Position numbers and translations under genes: made by a program
Part shown: piece by piece, positions 22,260 through 35,388 of the stretch
How positions within the stretch are numbered: position 1 is the stretch's first letter
Layout: each line of letters starts with the position of its first letter
NCBI GenBank assembly: GCA_020226215.1
Contig: CM035231.1
Location: 50,496,876 to 50,560,875 of the forward strand
Origin: Sindora glabra
Taxonomy: Eukaryota > Streptophyta > Magnoliopsida > Fabales > Fabaceae
DNA: 64,000 bases
Direction: 5' to 3'
The notes under the pieces: generated by a model
What the model was told of the DNA's origin: nothing
Seen by the model: the letters and a program-made list of their open reading frames with translations, nothing else
Database searches by the model: none

Positions 22260-23345
22260 AATATTACATCATTTGATAGTATAATAATTTTATTCATTTT
22301 CATTCAATTTCCTTCCTTCTAAATAAACATAATATTAGTGAGTAAAACTGAACTTTTAATCACTGTGTACTTAAAAACTTCTTAAATTAAATATAACATG
22401 CATGACCTTGGCCTACAACTCACTAAAACAGCATTTCTGAGGCCACTACCTCCTACTTTTTTCCCAGAAATCCTTTTAGTGTGAAGATGGGGAACAAACG
22501 ATACTTCGGCGTATGGAATAAACAACTAACTACAAGTTTATGGGGGCAACTTTTCTCTATTTTAAGTGTTGCAAATAGCAAAGGAATCATTACACACTGT
22601 GTTTTCCTAATGTAACACAATAACATCTACCGACAGCTGTCATTGCAAAATGAATTATTGGAAAAGGCAGATATATGGCATTGATCCTAGAGAAAGGTTT
22701 AACTTAAAAATTCTATTCATGACTATATTTCTAGCTCCACCCAGGTAATGAATTCTGAACACTGTTCTTCATTACATAATAACAAGATATTTTTCATATC
22801 ATGGTGAAATCGCTATTGAAATAAATAAAGCAAATTTTTTATTTATCAAAAATATAATTTAGAATATTTACTCAAAAAATACAATAAAGAGCAATATTCA
22901 GAGTTCCATTCTTATGGTGGTACTATAATTAATCTTTTATTGTCCTAGGGTATTCAACCTTAATTTGAAATTCAAATTTTGAAAATTGATTTATTGGGAG
23001 AAATTTATCATCCACTACTCCTACCTTAAATAAAGATTAGTTTCATACTTGATAAAAAGGATACGAAGATATTTTGAGTATAAAAATAAAATTTCCTATT
23101 CCATTGTGGAAAAAAGTTCCTATTTATTAGATAATTTATTTACAAAACTTCAAGTATGGAATTGTCAGTATCCGAGAGTAATACAAATTAAATATTAAAA
23201 TAAATCACTGAATGTGAACAAGAATTTCTCTTTGTAGAAAGTCGCAAAGGTAGCGGATATGAATGAATCATGTGAAGGGGACCTTTCAAGTCAAAATACC
23301 TATTCCTAGCTACCTCAAGGAATCAATTAAATTTTTTAGTGGTTA
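22260..23345. repeat. Old local duplication, block B (expanded)
   Basis: This is the homologue of block A at 18690-19230. Matching islands are CATGACCTTGGCCTACAACT, CTACCTCCTACTTTTTTC, and ATGAATGAATCATGTGAAGG near 23260 followed by GTCAAAATACC and CTCAAGGAATCAA. A last island, GAGAATGATTTCCCTCGA, appears only at about 24385, after roughly 1 kb of AT-rich insertion. No gene adjoins it. Confidence 0.55.
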
Positions 23346-24023
23346 ACCTAAAACTATTATAATTTTATTTGATCTGGGATTGAGACTAATATGAAAATTG
23401 ATAATAATGAATTGATCTGATAAAAGATTGAGATTGATAAATGTTAATCTATTGAATTATTAAGTTAATTCATTAGTCTCAGAATAGTAGTAAATAATAA
23501 ATGATTAATTTATTATTATTTTTATATATAATAATTTTAGTGTATTAAAATTATACCTTGATATATAGTATTAAAATTATATATATGAGTAATATTGAAT
23601 AATTTTTAATATTAAAATTAATGAATTTATATATTTAATATTGCTAATATATATTACACAAAGTTATTAAAATTAAAAAAATTAATCAAAATTATGTAAG
23701 AAATTCAATTTATCAACACAAAACTTAAAAGTTAATAAAAATAATTATACAATGCAATTATTATAACTAAATACACATAAAATAATTACTATAACTAAAT
23801 AAATATATTAATTACAGTAATAAATTATTATTAGCAAAATAAAATAGTCATATTTTCATGTATATGTCATGAATTTAGTAAATAAAATATTTGTATCTAT
23901 TTTAATTAATACTAATTTTTTTTTAGTTCTAGTTTTATAATTTTTAGTTACTCTTCTAATTGAAAGATTTTCATATTAAAAATATTGTATTTAATTTATT
24001 TTTTACTATTTTCATTAAATTCA

Positions 24024-24126
24024 TTAATAATAATAAAAAAATTTCAAGATAATAATAATAATTGTATTAATAATAATGATGATAAGTGATGAATTAATAA
24101 TGATAATAATAATAATGATGATAAAG
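24024..24126 (+). repeat. ATA/ATG trinucleotide microsatellite
   Basis: Interrupted runs of AAT/ATA with ATGATG units over about 100 bp. It lies in the AT-rich insertion that splits block B. Confidence 0.75.
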
Positions 24127-24429
24127 CATAACGGGATACAAAACCCACCTAAGATTACCTGGAAAAAGTTCACCTAGGGTTAAGATTAGAACTGATATTA
24201 TAATAATCCAATTTGACTTCACTTGTCAAAAAAGTAAATCAATTTAAGACTAACTTGACATATAATTTTTATCCATTGAATTAATCAGATAAGGTTGATT
24301 TAATCTGATTTAATAGTTCTACAATTAATTTATTTACTGAAGAATAATCATTTCGAGTTAATTCCAAATCCCGAATTCGAGAATGATTTCCCTCGATATA
24401 TATGGTAGCCAATATTTAGGGAACCCTTG

Positions 24430-26410
24430 AAAGTCTTTTTTCCTTCTTTTAAAGTTTGTGTACATAATTTTAAATCCAAATCAGTTCAATCGTCTTATAG
24501 TGTGATTACAATAAACTACATTTGCATGTCATTACTCTTAATAAAAATATTTGTTGTCTATGTATGATTTATTTCTGAAATTTTGTAGAACTTGCTGATT
24601 TAAAAAAATAAAAAATTACATTTTATTTATATGTAATTCTCTCATTTTCACTTAATTTATCTGTAATTTTAAATGTTTATTAATGCTATTTTTTTCATTT
24701 TATTTATGCTTCTTTTAATATTTGTTAACACTTTATTTATTTAGATTACTTTTTACTAAAAATTTAACAGAAAGAACACATGTCTCTCGTATGCGATTTC
24801 TACTTCATTTTTTGACTAAATGTTATATTTAATCAGCATTAATTTGCTCAAAAAAATTTATTCACCAATTGTAAAAAATAAATGTTTAATAAGATTAAAT
24901 TTTCTAAGATAAATTAATATTGAATTAATATGAATTTGAGTCAAAATATAAAAATATAGAAATCTTATGCTATTGTTGTAAATTTTTTATTAAATTTTGT
25001 TTGAAAAATAATTTACATATATAAAATATTAATAATTAAAAATATGTATTGATAAATTTTAATACTTAAAATTATGAATGAATTCAAACAAGGCGACTCG
25101 ATCGATGGATAAAGTGTGATTTTTCGGAACTTTCTATCAATTATGATAAGGTGCTCCCTCAAATTCGAATAAGGAGCCTGTCCTTTTTTTTCCCCTTAAT
25201 ACTTTTCAGATTTCTATGTCTGAAAAGTACCTTTGAAGTTTTTGGATACACCTTTTTCTTGAAAATCTCTCCACTTGCATATTAATATAGAAAGTAAATA
25301 CAGAATTGAGTCTCTAAAAGTTACCCATCCCACTGGCGATAAACATCTCGGTTGCCGTGCTTATTATTATTGCTATTTTTTTAATCATCTGATATTTAGT
25401 AAATTATATTGAGCTCCTAATTAATTACGAGGCCTAAATTTCAAATTTTATTTGAAGGGATTAAATTATCACTATTCGAACCAACCATTGGTGTTTGTCA
25501 TGTTTACTATGCACCTTGTCAATCGAAATTGTACGTTGATTTCAGGTACTATCCATTAAACTCAAATTAGTTCTTAAATACCGTTTCCGATTAAGCATGA
25601 GTCAGGTCCTACTTAAATGAGATTTCAGAGTCTAAGTTTTCATCTACTTTCTATAATATTAGAAATTTGAATTTAAGTCCAAGACAATAAATCTTCATTT
25701 GTACTATGATTAAATTTTTAATACAAAATTAAAATTTTTGTATTTAGGTTGCTTAATCATGGAAATATGGAGTAGACATGTGGTATAAGCGGATGTGACA
25801 AAAAAATTATCATAAAAAATTTTGTGATCTAAATGATTTTTTTTACTACAAATCTTTCCATAATAAATAAATGATTCTAAACATACATATAAATGTGATA
25901 AGAAAAGTACATTTATAAATAGTAATTTAAATTGCTATGAATAGAATTATAGTAAAAAGGTAAAATAGGATTACTATGAAAACTAATGTAATTTGTTAAA
26001 ATAATTTTATATATTTAAATTAAATCAATCATCTAACCATTTTGTGTGGGTGTTAGCTTGTTATTGGTTTTGCATATCAATTGAGACCCATTAAGGCTTT
26101 TAACCTATATCAAACCAATGTAAATGATTGAAATTTTTTTTTGTCTCGAAATTGAAAATTGCATTTAAGAAAAATCAAAGTTAAATATTCAAGTTAAGAA
26201 ATGTTAAGCCTTTTTATCATATCAATTTATTTCTTTACTATTATAATATGATATATTTTATATGAAGCTTTAATTAATTGATTAATTTCACAAATAAAAA
26301 TACACTCATGCAAAGCTGATTATATAATGGCAAAACATTACAAAAATATACACAATAAAAATACATTCATGTTAAAAAGTTTTAAGATTTTATTATAAAA
26401 ATCATTTTTA
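24430..26410. other. AT-rich intergenic region, nothing recognised
   Basis: No coding signal, RNA gene or clear repeat. A short higher-complexity patch at 25080-25370 carries no open frame of note. Confidence 0.5.
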
Positions 26411-26414
26411 TTAA

Positions 26415-26680
26415 CTTAAATCTCATTTGTTCCATCACTAATTTCACTTGCATCAAATTTGTTCCTCACAAATGTCTTGTACCAATTTTATCTTTCATAA
26501 ATACTAAATTTATAATTTTGATCCTTTTATTATTATTTTTATCAATAAGTTAATAACTATATAAACTAAATTATTAAAATAATAGATAAATAATATATGA
26601 TGGATGAAATTGACATTGAATTGTGTGAGATACCAAATTGATCTAACTTATATTTGTAAGGGACCAAGTAAAAAAAGAAA
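26415..26680. mobile_element. Possible short fold-back MITE
   Basis: The left arm (TTTGTTCCATCACTAATTTC, then TTGTTCCTCACAAATG) is imperfectly complementary to the right arm around 26595-26675 (GGATGAAATTGAC, TGTGTGAGATACCAAATTGA, AAGGGACCAAGT). The arms surround an AT-rich centre. No target duplication was identified, so the ends are approximate. Confidence 0.35.
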
Positions 26681-28778
26681 AATTAAAAGAATCAACTTAT
26701 AATAATTTAAATATTAAATTTTAATAAAATTTTAAATACATATTTTGAAATACAAATTACTCTACAAATCAAATGTTTGAATTTATAGAAAATTATTTAA
26801 AATTATATATATAGAGACACACACACAAGTACAAACGTACAAATCATACTTGTTTGCAATTGTTTAATGTGTATGATTATTAAATTATTACAAAATAAAT
26901 TCAATTCCAAAGTAATGGCTCTCTTCATTAACTGTTATTAATTAAGTTATTATAAGATAATATTCAAATTATTATAATTTATTTTACTTTTAATTTTCTT
27001 ATTTATAATATCTATTTTTATCCCTCATATACATAAATTAAATTATTAAGCCTCTCGTAAATTTTTAGTATTAATTTCATCCCCATATATTATTTATATA
27101 TTAATTTGTCCTTCCATCTATTGAGTTGTTAACTCATTAATAAATACTAATGAATATAAAACTTATTATATAATAATTTAATATTATTACAATACATATT
27201 TTTATATTATTACTTTTATATAAATATATATAACAATATCATTGGTCTCACTACCCACTTTAATCAATCTAACAATGACTATAACTATCTCACTAGATTC
27301 ACCGAGTTAGTTCTTATATGCATACAAATTTATTTCATCATATTTTATTTTATCTTTATAAATTTTAGGAAGAAAACTCAATTAATTTGCAAATTTATTA
27401 TATTTGTATTTGCCACAAGTAAATTTTTCTACTTATTATGTTGTGGCACAAGTGATGACTTGTCATGGATAAAGTGTTATCATAAAATAATTCGTAATAC
27501 AAATACCACTTTTCCATGGATAAAATTTTCTCATGACATAATTTTTTTAATTTTTTTATATTTGTTTAAATTTTTTATTCCTACAATAAGAGATAAAATT
27601 GTTGCAATTTTTAAATTTCTATGGCATGATTTATGGTACAAGCAATAGTTTTTATTGTAATGATTTTTTTTATTTCATGGGGAGAAATTTTTATAAAAAT
27701 TTTATTTATTTGTATATAAATGAAAGAGTGATGTATTATCTCTATATCTTATAATTAAAAAAAATACACATATAAAGTGATGATAATTGAGGAAAATGAT
27801 TTTCCTTTATCTTGTTTTATATCCCTATTCCTTTTTTTATAAGTTGTGAAATTAATTTGTGTTTGGGGTGAGAGATATCCATGATAAATCCCTTTCAATA
27901 AAACTATCTCCAAATATCAAATTTAGGACTTTTTAACATGCCTAAAATGTCTTAACACTTAACTTACTTTCACTTAAATAACTAATTATAGATTAAATAA
28001 CTTACTTTTTAAAAAAATGATTAACTATTTTCAATTTACTCTATATTTAGTCTTAAATTTATAAAATATTTTTTCTTTTTTAACTATATTCCTATGAAAT
28101 AAGCTTTTGAACTTGCTTGCACTAAATAAAAACTAAAATGTCTGAATTTAATTGGTTTTATTAGTATAATTGATTTGTTTCAAGTCTTAAAAGTTATTTA
28201 TCAGTTGAATTCAGTCGGGTGGTTTTGGCAGTCTCAATTCTCCTAACCCAGTCATTGGACATTCCTAAAAGATGGTTTGAACCAAATTTGAAAAGTACGG
28301 GGAATGAAGTACATTTAAATCAAATTTTAGGAGAAGCGAGAGCAATTTACTCTTTATAAAAAGGTAGTGATTATACTCTTCTTTAATAAATAGTGAGATT
28401 TATAAAATTGTAAATTCCATAATTTTTAAGGGTTGAATGAATAAGAAGTGAGTACAAAAAATAAGATTCTTAAGGTAACATCATGTACCATTACATTGTT
28501 AAGAGTGCTAACTAATAAAGAATAAAAGTTGTAATAGTGTAAATGATGTTTACGAGAAAAAAATTTCTAATATTACTTCCATGTAAATTTTGATAAGTGG
28601 GTTAATTTTTGTTTAAAAATCAACTACAAGACACATCTCAATATATTTTAGAAAATAGAAATTAAATTTAAAATTATAAAATAGAAAATTATAAAAAAAT
28701 ACAAATGCACTAAATGTTTAGTATGAATAAAAAATTAAAAATAAGGCGAGTCTATTGTACCCTACAAAATACCAAGGC
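26681..28778. other. AT-rich intergenic region, no gene supported
   Basis: Very low complexity and AT-rich. The few short ORFs (such as 27460-27648) are Lys/Phe/Ile-rich, as expected from composition alone. No RNA gene was seen. Confidence 0.5.
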
Positions 28779-28806
28779 AAACTAATACACAGTCAATTTT
28801 TATATA
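28779..28806 (+). repeat. 28-bp direct repeat at the LINE 5' side
   Basis: Identical to 34977-35004 immediately after the LINE 3' end, with weaker similarity continuing a little further on both sides. A shorter related copy (AAAACTAATACACA) is at 29075-29088, right before the LINE leader. One of these may be the target-site duplication. Confidence 0.7.
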
Positions 28807-29173
28807 AATCAAGGATTATTAATTAAATATAGAATAAAAGAATAAATTTATAAAATTTAATTGAACAGATATAAAAAATTAAACTCAATTTTGATAATAT
28901 TTTTAGTACATATAACATTCTTAAAAAAATTAATATTTTACTGATATTGAAAATTTAGTACTACTTTCATATAATTTTCTACAAATATAAATTTTTTTTT
29001 GGATTTTCAAAATCAAGACATGATTTTTTATTTCCTAAAGTATATTGATATGTCTTACAACTGTTTCTTTTAGAAAAACTAATACACAATTGATGTAAAA
29101 ATACACATTTGCAGCTAGGGTTCCAATGGTCGGTTCCGACAGATGAACACAGCTAGACCTAAATCACCCCTCG

Positions 29174-30623
29174 TTGGAGGAAATTAACCAAATGAATAGG
29201 AGTAAAAAGAAACAAAAACATGAATCTAGAGGCTTTAAGGGTGGTACCATAGGAGTATGCTCTTATTCTAATTTAGTTTTACAATTGAGGGATGAAGCCA
29301 ATCATTTGAGATGGATGGTGTTATACAAGGATGCAATTTTGGGATTTAAAGGGGATGATAATGATAACAGCATGGGGCAGAAGGATGATGATTCGGAGTA
29401 CTTGGTAGAGAATGAGGAAGATCATACATTCTTTAGTATTGATTCAAATGATTGTAATAATGACTGTGGTATAAAGGTAATTGATGAAATAGTGGAAGAT
29501 AACAGAATCTACCTAGTTCTTAAACTAAGTGAACATGAAATTGAATGCATTTGAAAATCATGGAGGAATTGCTTGATTGTTGAGCTACTGGCTAGATGAG
29601 TTAGTTTCCAATTCCTAGAGAAGAAACTAACACGATTATGGAAGGAAGTAGGAGGGTTCGAACTTATTCATTTGGGGTATGAATTTTACTTAGTTGAATT
29701 TGTCTCAAGAAATGGAAAAGAGCTGGCATTAACTGGAGGTCCATGGCTAATTTTGGACCACTATCTAACAATCCAGGAGTGGGTTCCAAATTTCGTTCCA
29801 GCTATGGCACGTATTGATAAAGTGGTTGTTTGGGTGCGATTTTCAGAACTAGCAATGGAATCTTAAGATCGTAAATGTCTATAAGCCATTAGAGACAAAA
29901 TTGGAAAAACAATCAAGATTGCTTATATGACTGAGGAAAGAGACAAGGGCAAATATGCATGAGTATGTGCATTGGTTAACTTAAACGAGCCATTGCTCCC
30001 TCAGTTTAGGGTGGAAACAAATGATATCAAATTTGAATATGAAAGGATTCACTTAATTTGGTTCACATGTGGGCACTATGGACATTGGTTCTATAAGAAC
30101 ATGGTGCTATTGATCAGCTAGTAATGTAGGGATGAATAATTTAGGTGTAGCCATTATGACATAACCACTAGTTTAGCAAAATCAACCTTGCATGGAGTTT
30201 GGAGAATGGATGATGGTTCAAAGACCTAAAAGAAATAGAATAATAAAGGCTGAATAGAATCCACAGGTGAAGCAAAACTAGATGGTTTTCGATTTTGCAG
30301 CACTTGTTAATACAGTTTTTGAAGGTGAGCTAGGAGATCAGGTAGATAAAGAGACTGGGTTAAACAAAGAACCTGTGAAAAGAGAAAATGAGATTCCAAT
30401 TAATGTAAGCTGGAACTTAGAAAATTTGAAAAAGAGAGTAATGCGACCCAATCGAAAAGCTTTGGCTATAGTTGACACTAATCAAATGACAGAACTTGAG
30501 CCGGATAAAAAGGGTGATGTTATAATGAGCCCTTTGAGGAAAACTAAGGAGATGCAAAAGGATGACTACCCCATGTACAAGAAACCAAACTTGCTGCTGA
30601 AAAGCATGCCAGACCACCAATGA
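29174..30623 (+). pseudogene. LINE ORF1 (DUF4283-type RNA-binding protein with zinc knuckle), broken
   Basis: The frame from 29174 opens with TTG where ATG is expected. The first ATG in frame is 29192. The 29630-29866 region matches the DUF4283 domain of plant LINE ORF1 (LWKEVGGFELIHLGYEFYLV, GGPWLILDHYLTIQEWVPNF, VWVRFSELAMES). A degraded zinc knuckle follows near 30066 (WFTCGHYGHWFYKN, where the first and last Cys are lost). The charged C-terminal tail is open at 30282-30623. The frame breaks at least at 29554 and 29866. Confidence 0.8.
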
Positions 30624-30912
30624 GCACAATATGCAACTTCTGACCCCTGACTCAAGTGTATATTCTATACAACGTCCCATAGAACTCACATGACCTGAAC
30701 TTGGACATTTTGGGGAAACCAACTGACCCAAATACCAATCTGAAGTTTCCCTGTGAACCTATACTCCACTATGATTCCATGATAGAAAACTCCTAACAAA
30801 GTGGGCAATCGCCTATGTAACTAAAAGTGGCACAAGGAGATAGAACGGATGCTATCTAAGTTCTATAACAAATTTAGATTGGATCACATTGCTCTCTTTT
30901 ATTTTTGTTAAT

Positions 30913-31660
30913 ATGAAATTTATCATATGGAATTGTAGGCGGGCTGATAACCTAAAATTCATTGTGCAAGTCAACAATATTTTTAAGAAGCACAAGCCAG
31001 CTATGATTGTTTTACTCAAAACCAAGGTGGACCCTAATAGAGCCCCTAATATATTCCATAAGTTGCATTATACTGAATTCGTGGTTCAGGAAAGAAATGG
31101 ATGGTAGGTAGAATATGGATCAGCTGGAATCTCAATAGAGTGAAATTAGAAGTCATCAAATCTTCTCACCAAGTCATCCATCTTAAGATTTATGAAAACA
31201 ATGCCATTTCTTATTTATCTACTGTAATTTATATGAGCCCCTATGTTGAAACTCGTAGGAATACTGATCTCAGCTTCTACAACTATCAGAATCTATCCAC
31301 AACCCTTGGTTATTGGCCGGTGATTTCAACGAAATAACTCACCCTATGGAGAAAAAATAAGGTGCCTCAATTATCAGACAGAGATATGAGGAATTTTCCA
31401 CCTTGGATTACTAAATGCAGTTTAATTGATTTAGGTTAGCAAGGCTCTCGGTTCACTTAGAAAGGTCCATTCCATGAAGGCTATGATAAAATCTTTTGAA
31501 CGCTTAGATAGAAACTTATGCAATATAGACTGGAGATGCAGATTTAATGATGCTACTGTACTAACTCTTCCTAGAGTATATTCTGATCATCATCAAATAT
31601 TCATTGATTCTTACGAAAGAAAATTGGAAAGCAATAATTGCCCATTTTTTTTTTAGGTTC
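30913..31660 (+). pseudogene. LINE ORF2 endonuclease (APE-like) domain, broken
   Basis: The start MKFIIWNCRRADNLKFI is the characteristic N-terminus of plant LINE endonuclease (WNCRG...). It is followed by KHKPAMIVLLKTKVDPN (family ETKV, with the catalytic Glu replaced by Lys), a frame change at about 31101, YMSPYVETRR, a degraded AGDFNE block near 31320, and YDKIF/ERLDRNLCN and SDHH near 31590. Several frames are needed, so no functional nuclease can be made. Confidence 0.82.
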
Positions 31661-32199
31661 CTTAGCTCTTTCATGAAAAATTTCCTTAATTTTTAGAGGA
31701 AAATTGGCATAATCAGCATCTATTCCTTGATAATGTATGGAATATAAAAGAAAAGCTCACCATCTGGAATAGGGAATTGCTTCAGCCATATTAAGAAAAG
31801 AAAGATGATTCTTCTTGCACATATAAAAAGTGGCGCAATTGGCTATTGAAAAGAAATGGAACCCACTATCTTAACATGTTAGAAAAATGATTATAGAAAG
31901 AACTTCTAGAAGTGCTGAAACTAGGAAGAAGTCCTCTGGTATCAGAAATCTAGAACTCGCTGGATTCAATATGGGGATAGAAACATAAAATTCTATCACA
32001 CTAAAATAGTAATCAAAAGGAAATATAACAGAGTGTTAATGCTTCAGGATTCTAATGGCCTATGGGTCCATGACAAAGAACTCCTAAATAGTATAGTTGT
32101 AAATTATTATAGATAGCTATTTTTGGAAAATGATAATCATTATATCCCTCTTCATACTCATCACTCATTCCCATCCCCTCAATTGGATGAGATTAGTAT

Positions 32200-33480
32200 A
32201 TTAAACAAGCCCATTAAGATTTAGGAAATAAAAAGAGCATTTTTTGATATTGGGGCAACTAAAGCCTTGAGGTATGATAGACTACTAGTAGGGCTTTTAT
32301 CAATCTCATTGGAACAAACTAGGCTAGAACCTATCAGAGTTTATTCAAGCAGTCTTTGATGGAAGTATAGATGCAAGCACTATCAATCAAACCTTTATAA
32401 CTTTGATTCCCAAAGTGAGTCAACTAGAATTTATTAATCAGTTTCAATCGATCTCCTTATGTAATGTAAGTTACAAATGCATTACTAAAGTGATTGTTAA
32501 CTGGTTAAAATCTTATCTATCTAATCAAATCTCACCTTTTCAATCCAGCTTTATTCTAAAAAGGTGCATTCAAGATAATATCATCATAACTAGCGAGATG
32601 ATTTATTATATAAAGAAGAAGAAACAAAAATTTAGATATATGGCTTTGAAAATTAATCTAGAGAAAATATATGACATAATCAGATGAGATTTCCTTCTGG
32701 AGGTGCTTAAGGAAAATGACTTTCCACCTTAACTAGTAGCTTTGATTATGAATGTGTCACTACATCTATTCTCAATGTTTTATGGAATGGTAACAAAATA
32801 GTAGATTTCCACCCCTCCAGGCGAGTCAGACAAGGAGATCCTATATCTCCATATCTTTTTGTGCTTTGTATGGAAAAACTTTCTCATCTAATAATGGATG
32901 AAGTAGCTATAGGAAATTGGAAGCCTATTAAAGCTAGTAGCTCAAGACCTCCTATTTCTCATCTTATGTTTGCTGAAATCTTATTTTATTTGCATAAGCC
33001 TCAATTCACCAGATGAAATGCATTTTGCATTATCTTTTTGTGTTTTGTAAATCTTCGGGCCAAAAAGATAATCTTGATAAGTTAAAGATACTTTTCTCTC
33101 AAAACTTGGATCCTTTGATCATTCAGAAAATAATTGATCTTAGTGGTTTCTCTCCAATTCGAAATCTTAGGAAATATTTAGGCATAAAACTTCAATCTTT
33201 TGGCTATAATAGACACAGATTTGATGATTTACTCTCAAAAGTAAATTAGAAACTTGTAGGCTGGCAAACCAAAACTTTATCAATGGCTAAAAGAATTACC
33301 CTTGGACAATTCATCGTTTCAAGCATCCCTTTATTTAATATGCAAGTAGAGAGAATCCCCAAAAAGACTTACTTGAAAATTAAGAGGATGTAGAGAAATT
33401 TCATATGGGGACATAAGGAATGTATACGAAAAACTCATATTATGGGTTAAAAAAAATTTGCCAATTGAAAGAATTCAGTA
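32200..33480 (+). pseudogene. LINE ORF2 reverse transcriptase, catalytic box destroyed
   Basis: The RT blocks are in order: TLIPKVSQLEFINQFQSISL, CNVSYKCITKVIVNWLKSYL, SSFILKRCIQDNIIITSEMI, MALKINLEKIYD (the first catalytic Asp block, with D to N), RRVRQGDPISPYLFVLCME, then HLMFAE at 32961-32976. A short deletion there has removed the FADD catalytic pair. Beyond it come KYLGIKLQSFGYNRHRF and GWQTKTLSMAKRITL. Two independent catalytic losses make this inactive. Confidence 0.88.
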
Positions 33481-33977
33481 GTTTGGCAATCAGAAGGATG
33501 GAGTAGATTAACACAACCTACCTTATGAAACTTTGTTTTAAAATTTCCTCAAAAGAGGACATCTTATGGGTGCAGGTAATGAAAGGCAAGTATGGTAGCA
33601 AAGGTACCTAGTCTCAATCTATTAAGGTTTCCTCTTATGATTCTTCAACTTGGAAAGCCATTAATCCAGCTTGGAAGGATACTATTAGAGGCTAGCAGCC
33701 ATGAACTCTTTTGTCCAAGATGACGGGGACTAGAATAAGGGTCAATTGATACAACTCCTCCCAAATAACATGATCCACTAGCTTCAGGCAACTTTTCCTC
33801 CATCGCTAGAAGTAGACACCAATTCTATTGCTTTGCTATCAAATAAAACAAGTGAATTCTCTACCCAAGAAGCCTATAAATTTGTTACCCATCGTACCTA
33901 TCAAGAACCTCACCAAATCTGGAAGTTAATTTGGAGGATACTTGTTCCACAAAAAGATTAAATGCTTTATCTAGCAA

Positions 33978-34196
33978 GTGATGCATAATGGACTCTTAAC
34001 GAATCTATATGCTAGTCATTGGAACCATTCTAATCCATTATGTTATTGCTATTTAACAAAAGAGGAATCAATAATTCACGTCCTCAAGGTTTGTACATGT
34101 GCTAATAAACTATGGTTGAAATTAGTTCATCCTATCTACATTATAGAATTTGATGTTATTTTTATGATTGACTGGATGAACATGAATGTGACATAA
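33978..34196 (+). pseudogene. LINE zf-RVT domain, copy 2
   Basis: The open frame HNGLLTNLYASHWNHSNPLC, then CYLTKEESIIHVLKVC, then KLWLKLVHP matches the zinc-binding region after the RT in plant LINEs. The copy 1 equivalent is at 466-684. An RNase H-like start (IKLNTDGTTKG) follows near 34443. Confidence 0.75.
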
Positions 34197-34976
34197 TCTC
34201 TAGCTCGAAATAGTGAATTGGAAGTTAAATGGAACATAATATGCGTTATTGGCTGCTAGCATTTATGGTAGTGGAGAAATAGAGCGAAGCACCAAGAAAA
34301 CTTTAGTTACCCTTTGAACTAGTCAAACTTGGTATTAAATTATGCTATTCAGGTTAATGAGTCTCTTATAAAAAATTGATACTCTATGGATAAAGCTAAG
34401 CACTATCGCCATATTCTAGGACCCCCTACCAAAAAATTGGATCAAATTAAATACTGATGGTACAACTAAAGGCATAAATCATCTTACTAGGTTGTGGTGG
34501 AATCTTTTGAAATTGTAATAGGTCATGGATTCTTAGCTTCATGTGAAGTTTAGGAAAATGTTCAGCCTACATAGCAAAATGTTAGGCAGTTATACTGTGG
34601 CCTTTAAATTGCATGGAATAAGGGATACAAAAATATTATTTTGGAATGTGATTCCAAAGACTTTGTTCATAGCCTGGCTTCAACTCCACAAAATGGTAAC
34701 CAATTACTGCAAGCTATCTATCATTGCTTCAAAAAGATTAGGAAGTTATTATTCAACATACATATAAGGAAGGAAACACTTATGCAAATGCAATGGCTAA
34801 TCTGAGTCTTTCTGTCGATTTAGGCACTCATTTATTCTAGAGCCCTTCACCATGAATATCTTATCTAGTTCTTACTGATGTTTTAGGAGTCTCTACGAAC
34901 TTCAATGGCTTCAATTTAGTTGTTTCTTTTTTCTTTTGATTTTTTTAGGGTCTTTGACCCCTGTTCATTACCAAAA

Positions 34977-35004
34977 AAACTAATACACAGTCAATTTTTA
35001 TATA
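34977..35004 (+). repeat. 28-bp direct repeat at the LINE 3' side
   Basis: Identical to 28779-28806, directly abutting the LINE 3' A run. The copy 1 equivalent (about 1464-1491) differs by one base. It is a candidate long target-site duplication. Confidence 0.7.
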
Positions 35005-35388
35005 ATAAAATCAATTATTACTAGAAATTATGCCAAAAATAAAATCAAGTCAGACACTCATTTATTAATAATCAATTTCTCCATCAACATACTAAACTAA
35101 GCTTTAGTTTTACAATCTTAATATAACATGTTCGCAAGAAAGGAAAAAAACTTAATGTTATAAAAATATTGATCTAGTGCTTATTGTTTGTACAAATATA
35201 CTTACATATGAAATTTCACTATCATGGCACATAATGAAGAAAGACTTGTATTGATAATCAACCAATCTAAATTTCTTTTTACTAGAACAAATAATTTCAT
35301 AATTTTTATCAATAAAAGCAATTAAGATGATAAAATAGTCCTACATAAACCTAGAAGTATGAAATTATAAGCCTTTTGTAGTTATTAA

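Larger units (their letters stand above)
29089..34976 (+). mobile_element. L1-like LINE retrotransposon, near full length, dead
   Basis: This non-LTR element of about 5.9 kb has, in order, a 5' leader, ORF1 (29174-30623), ORF2 endonuclease (30913-31660), reverse transcriptase (about 32200-33480), zf-RVT (33978-34196), RNase H-like remnants, and a short A-run 3' end near 34976. The domain order is that of plant L1-clade LINEs. The duplication copy 2 boundary as seen in this window (33513) falls inside RT only because copy 1 is cut there by the window. Stops and frameshifts occur throughout. Confidence 0.9.

Noticed and set aside
24024..24126. Trinucleotide repeats considered as a CRISPR-like array
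   Set aside because: There are no spaced identical repeats with unique spacers. It is a simple microsatellite in plant nuclear DNA.
26810..26835. Short ACACAC run
   Set aside because: Too short to call as a repeat feature of interest.
30417..30731. 104-codon minus-strand ORF over LINE ORF1
   Set aside because: Antisense to the ORF1 tail and the ORF1/ORF2 linker. Lacks domain features.
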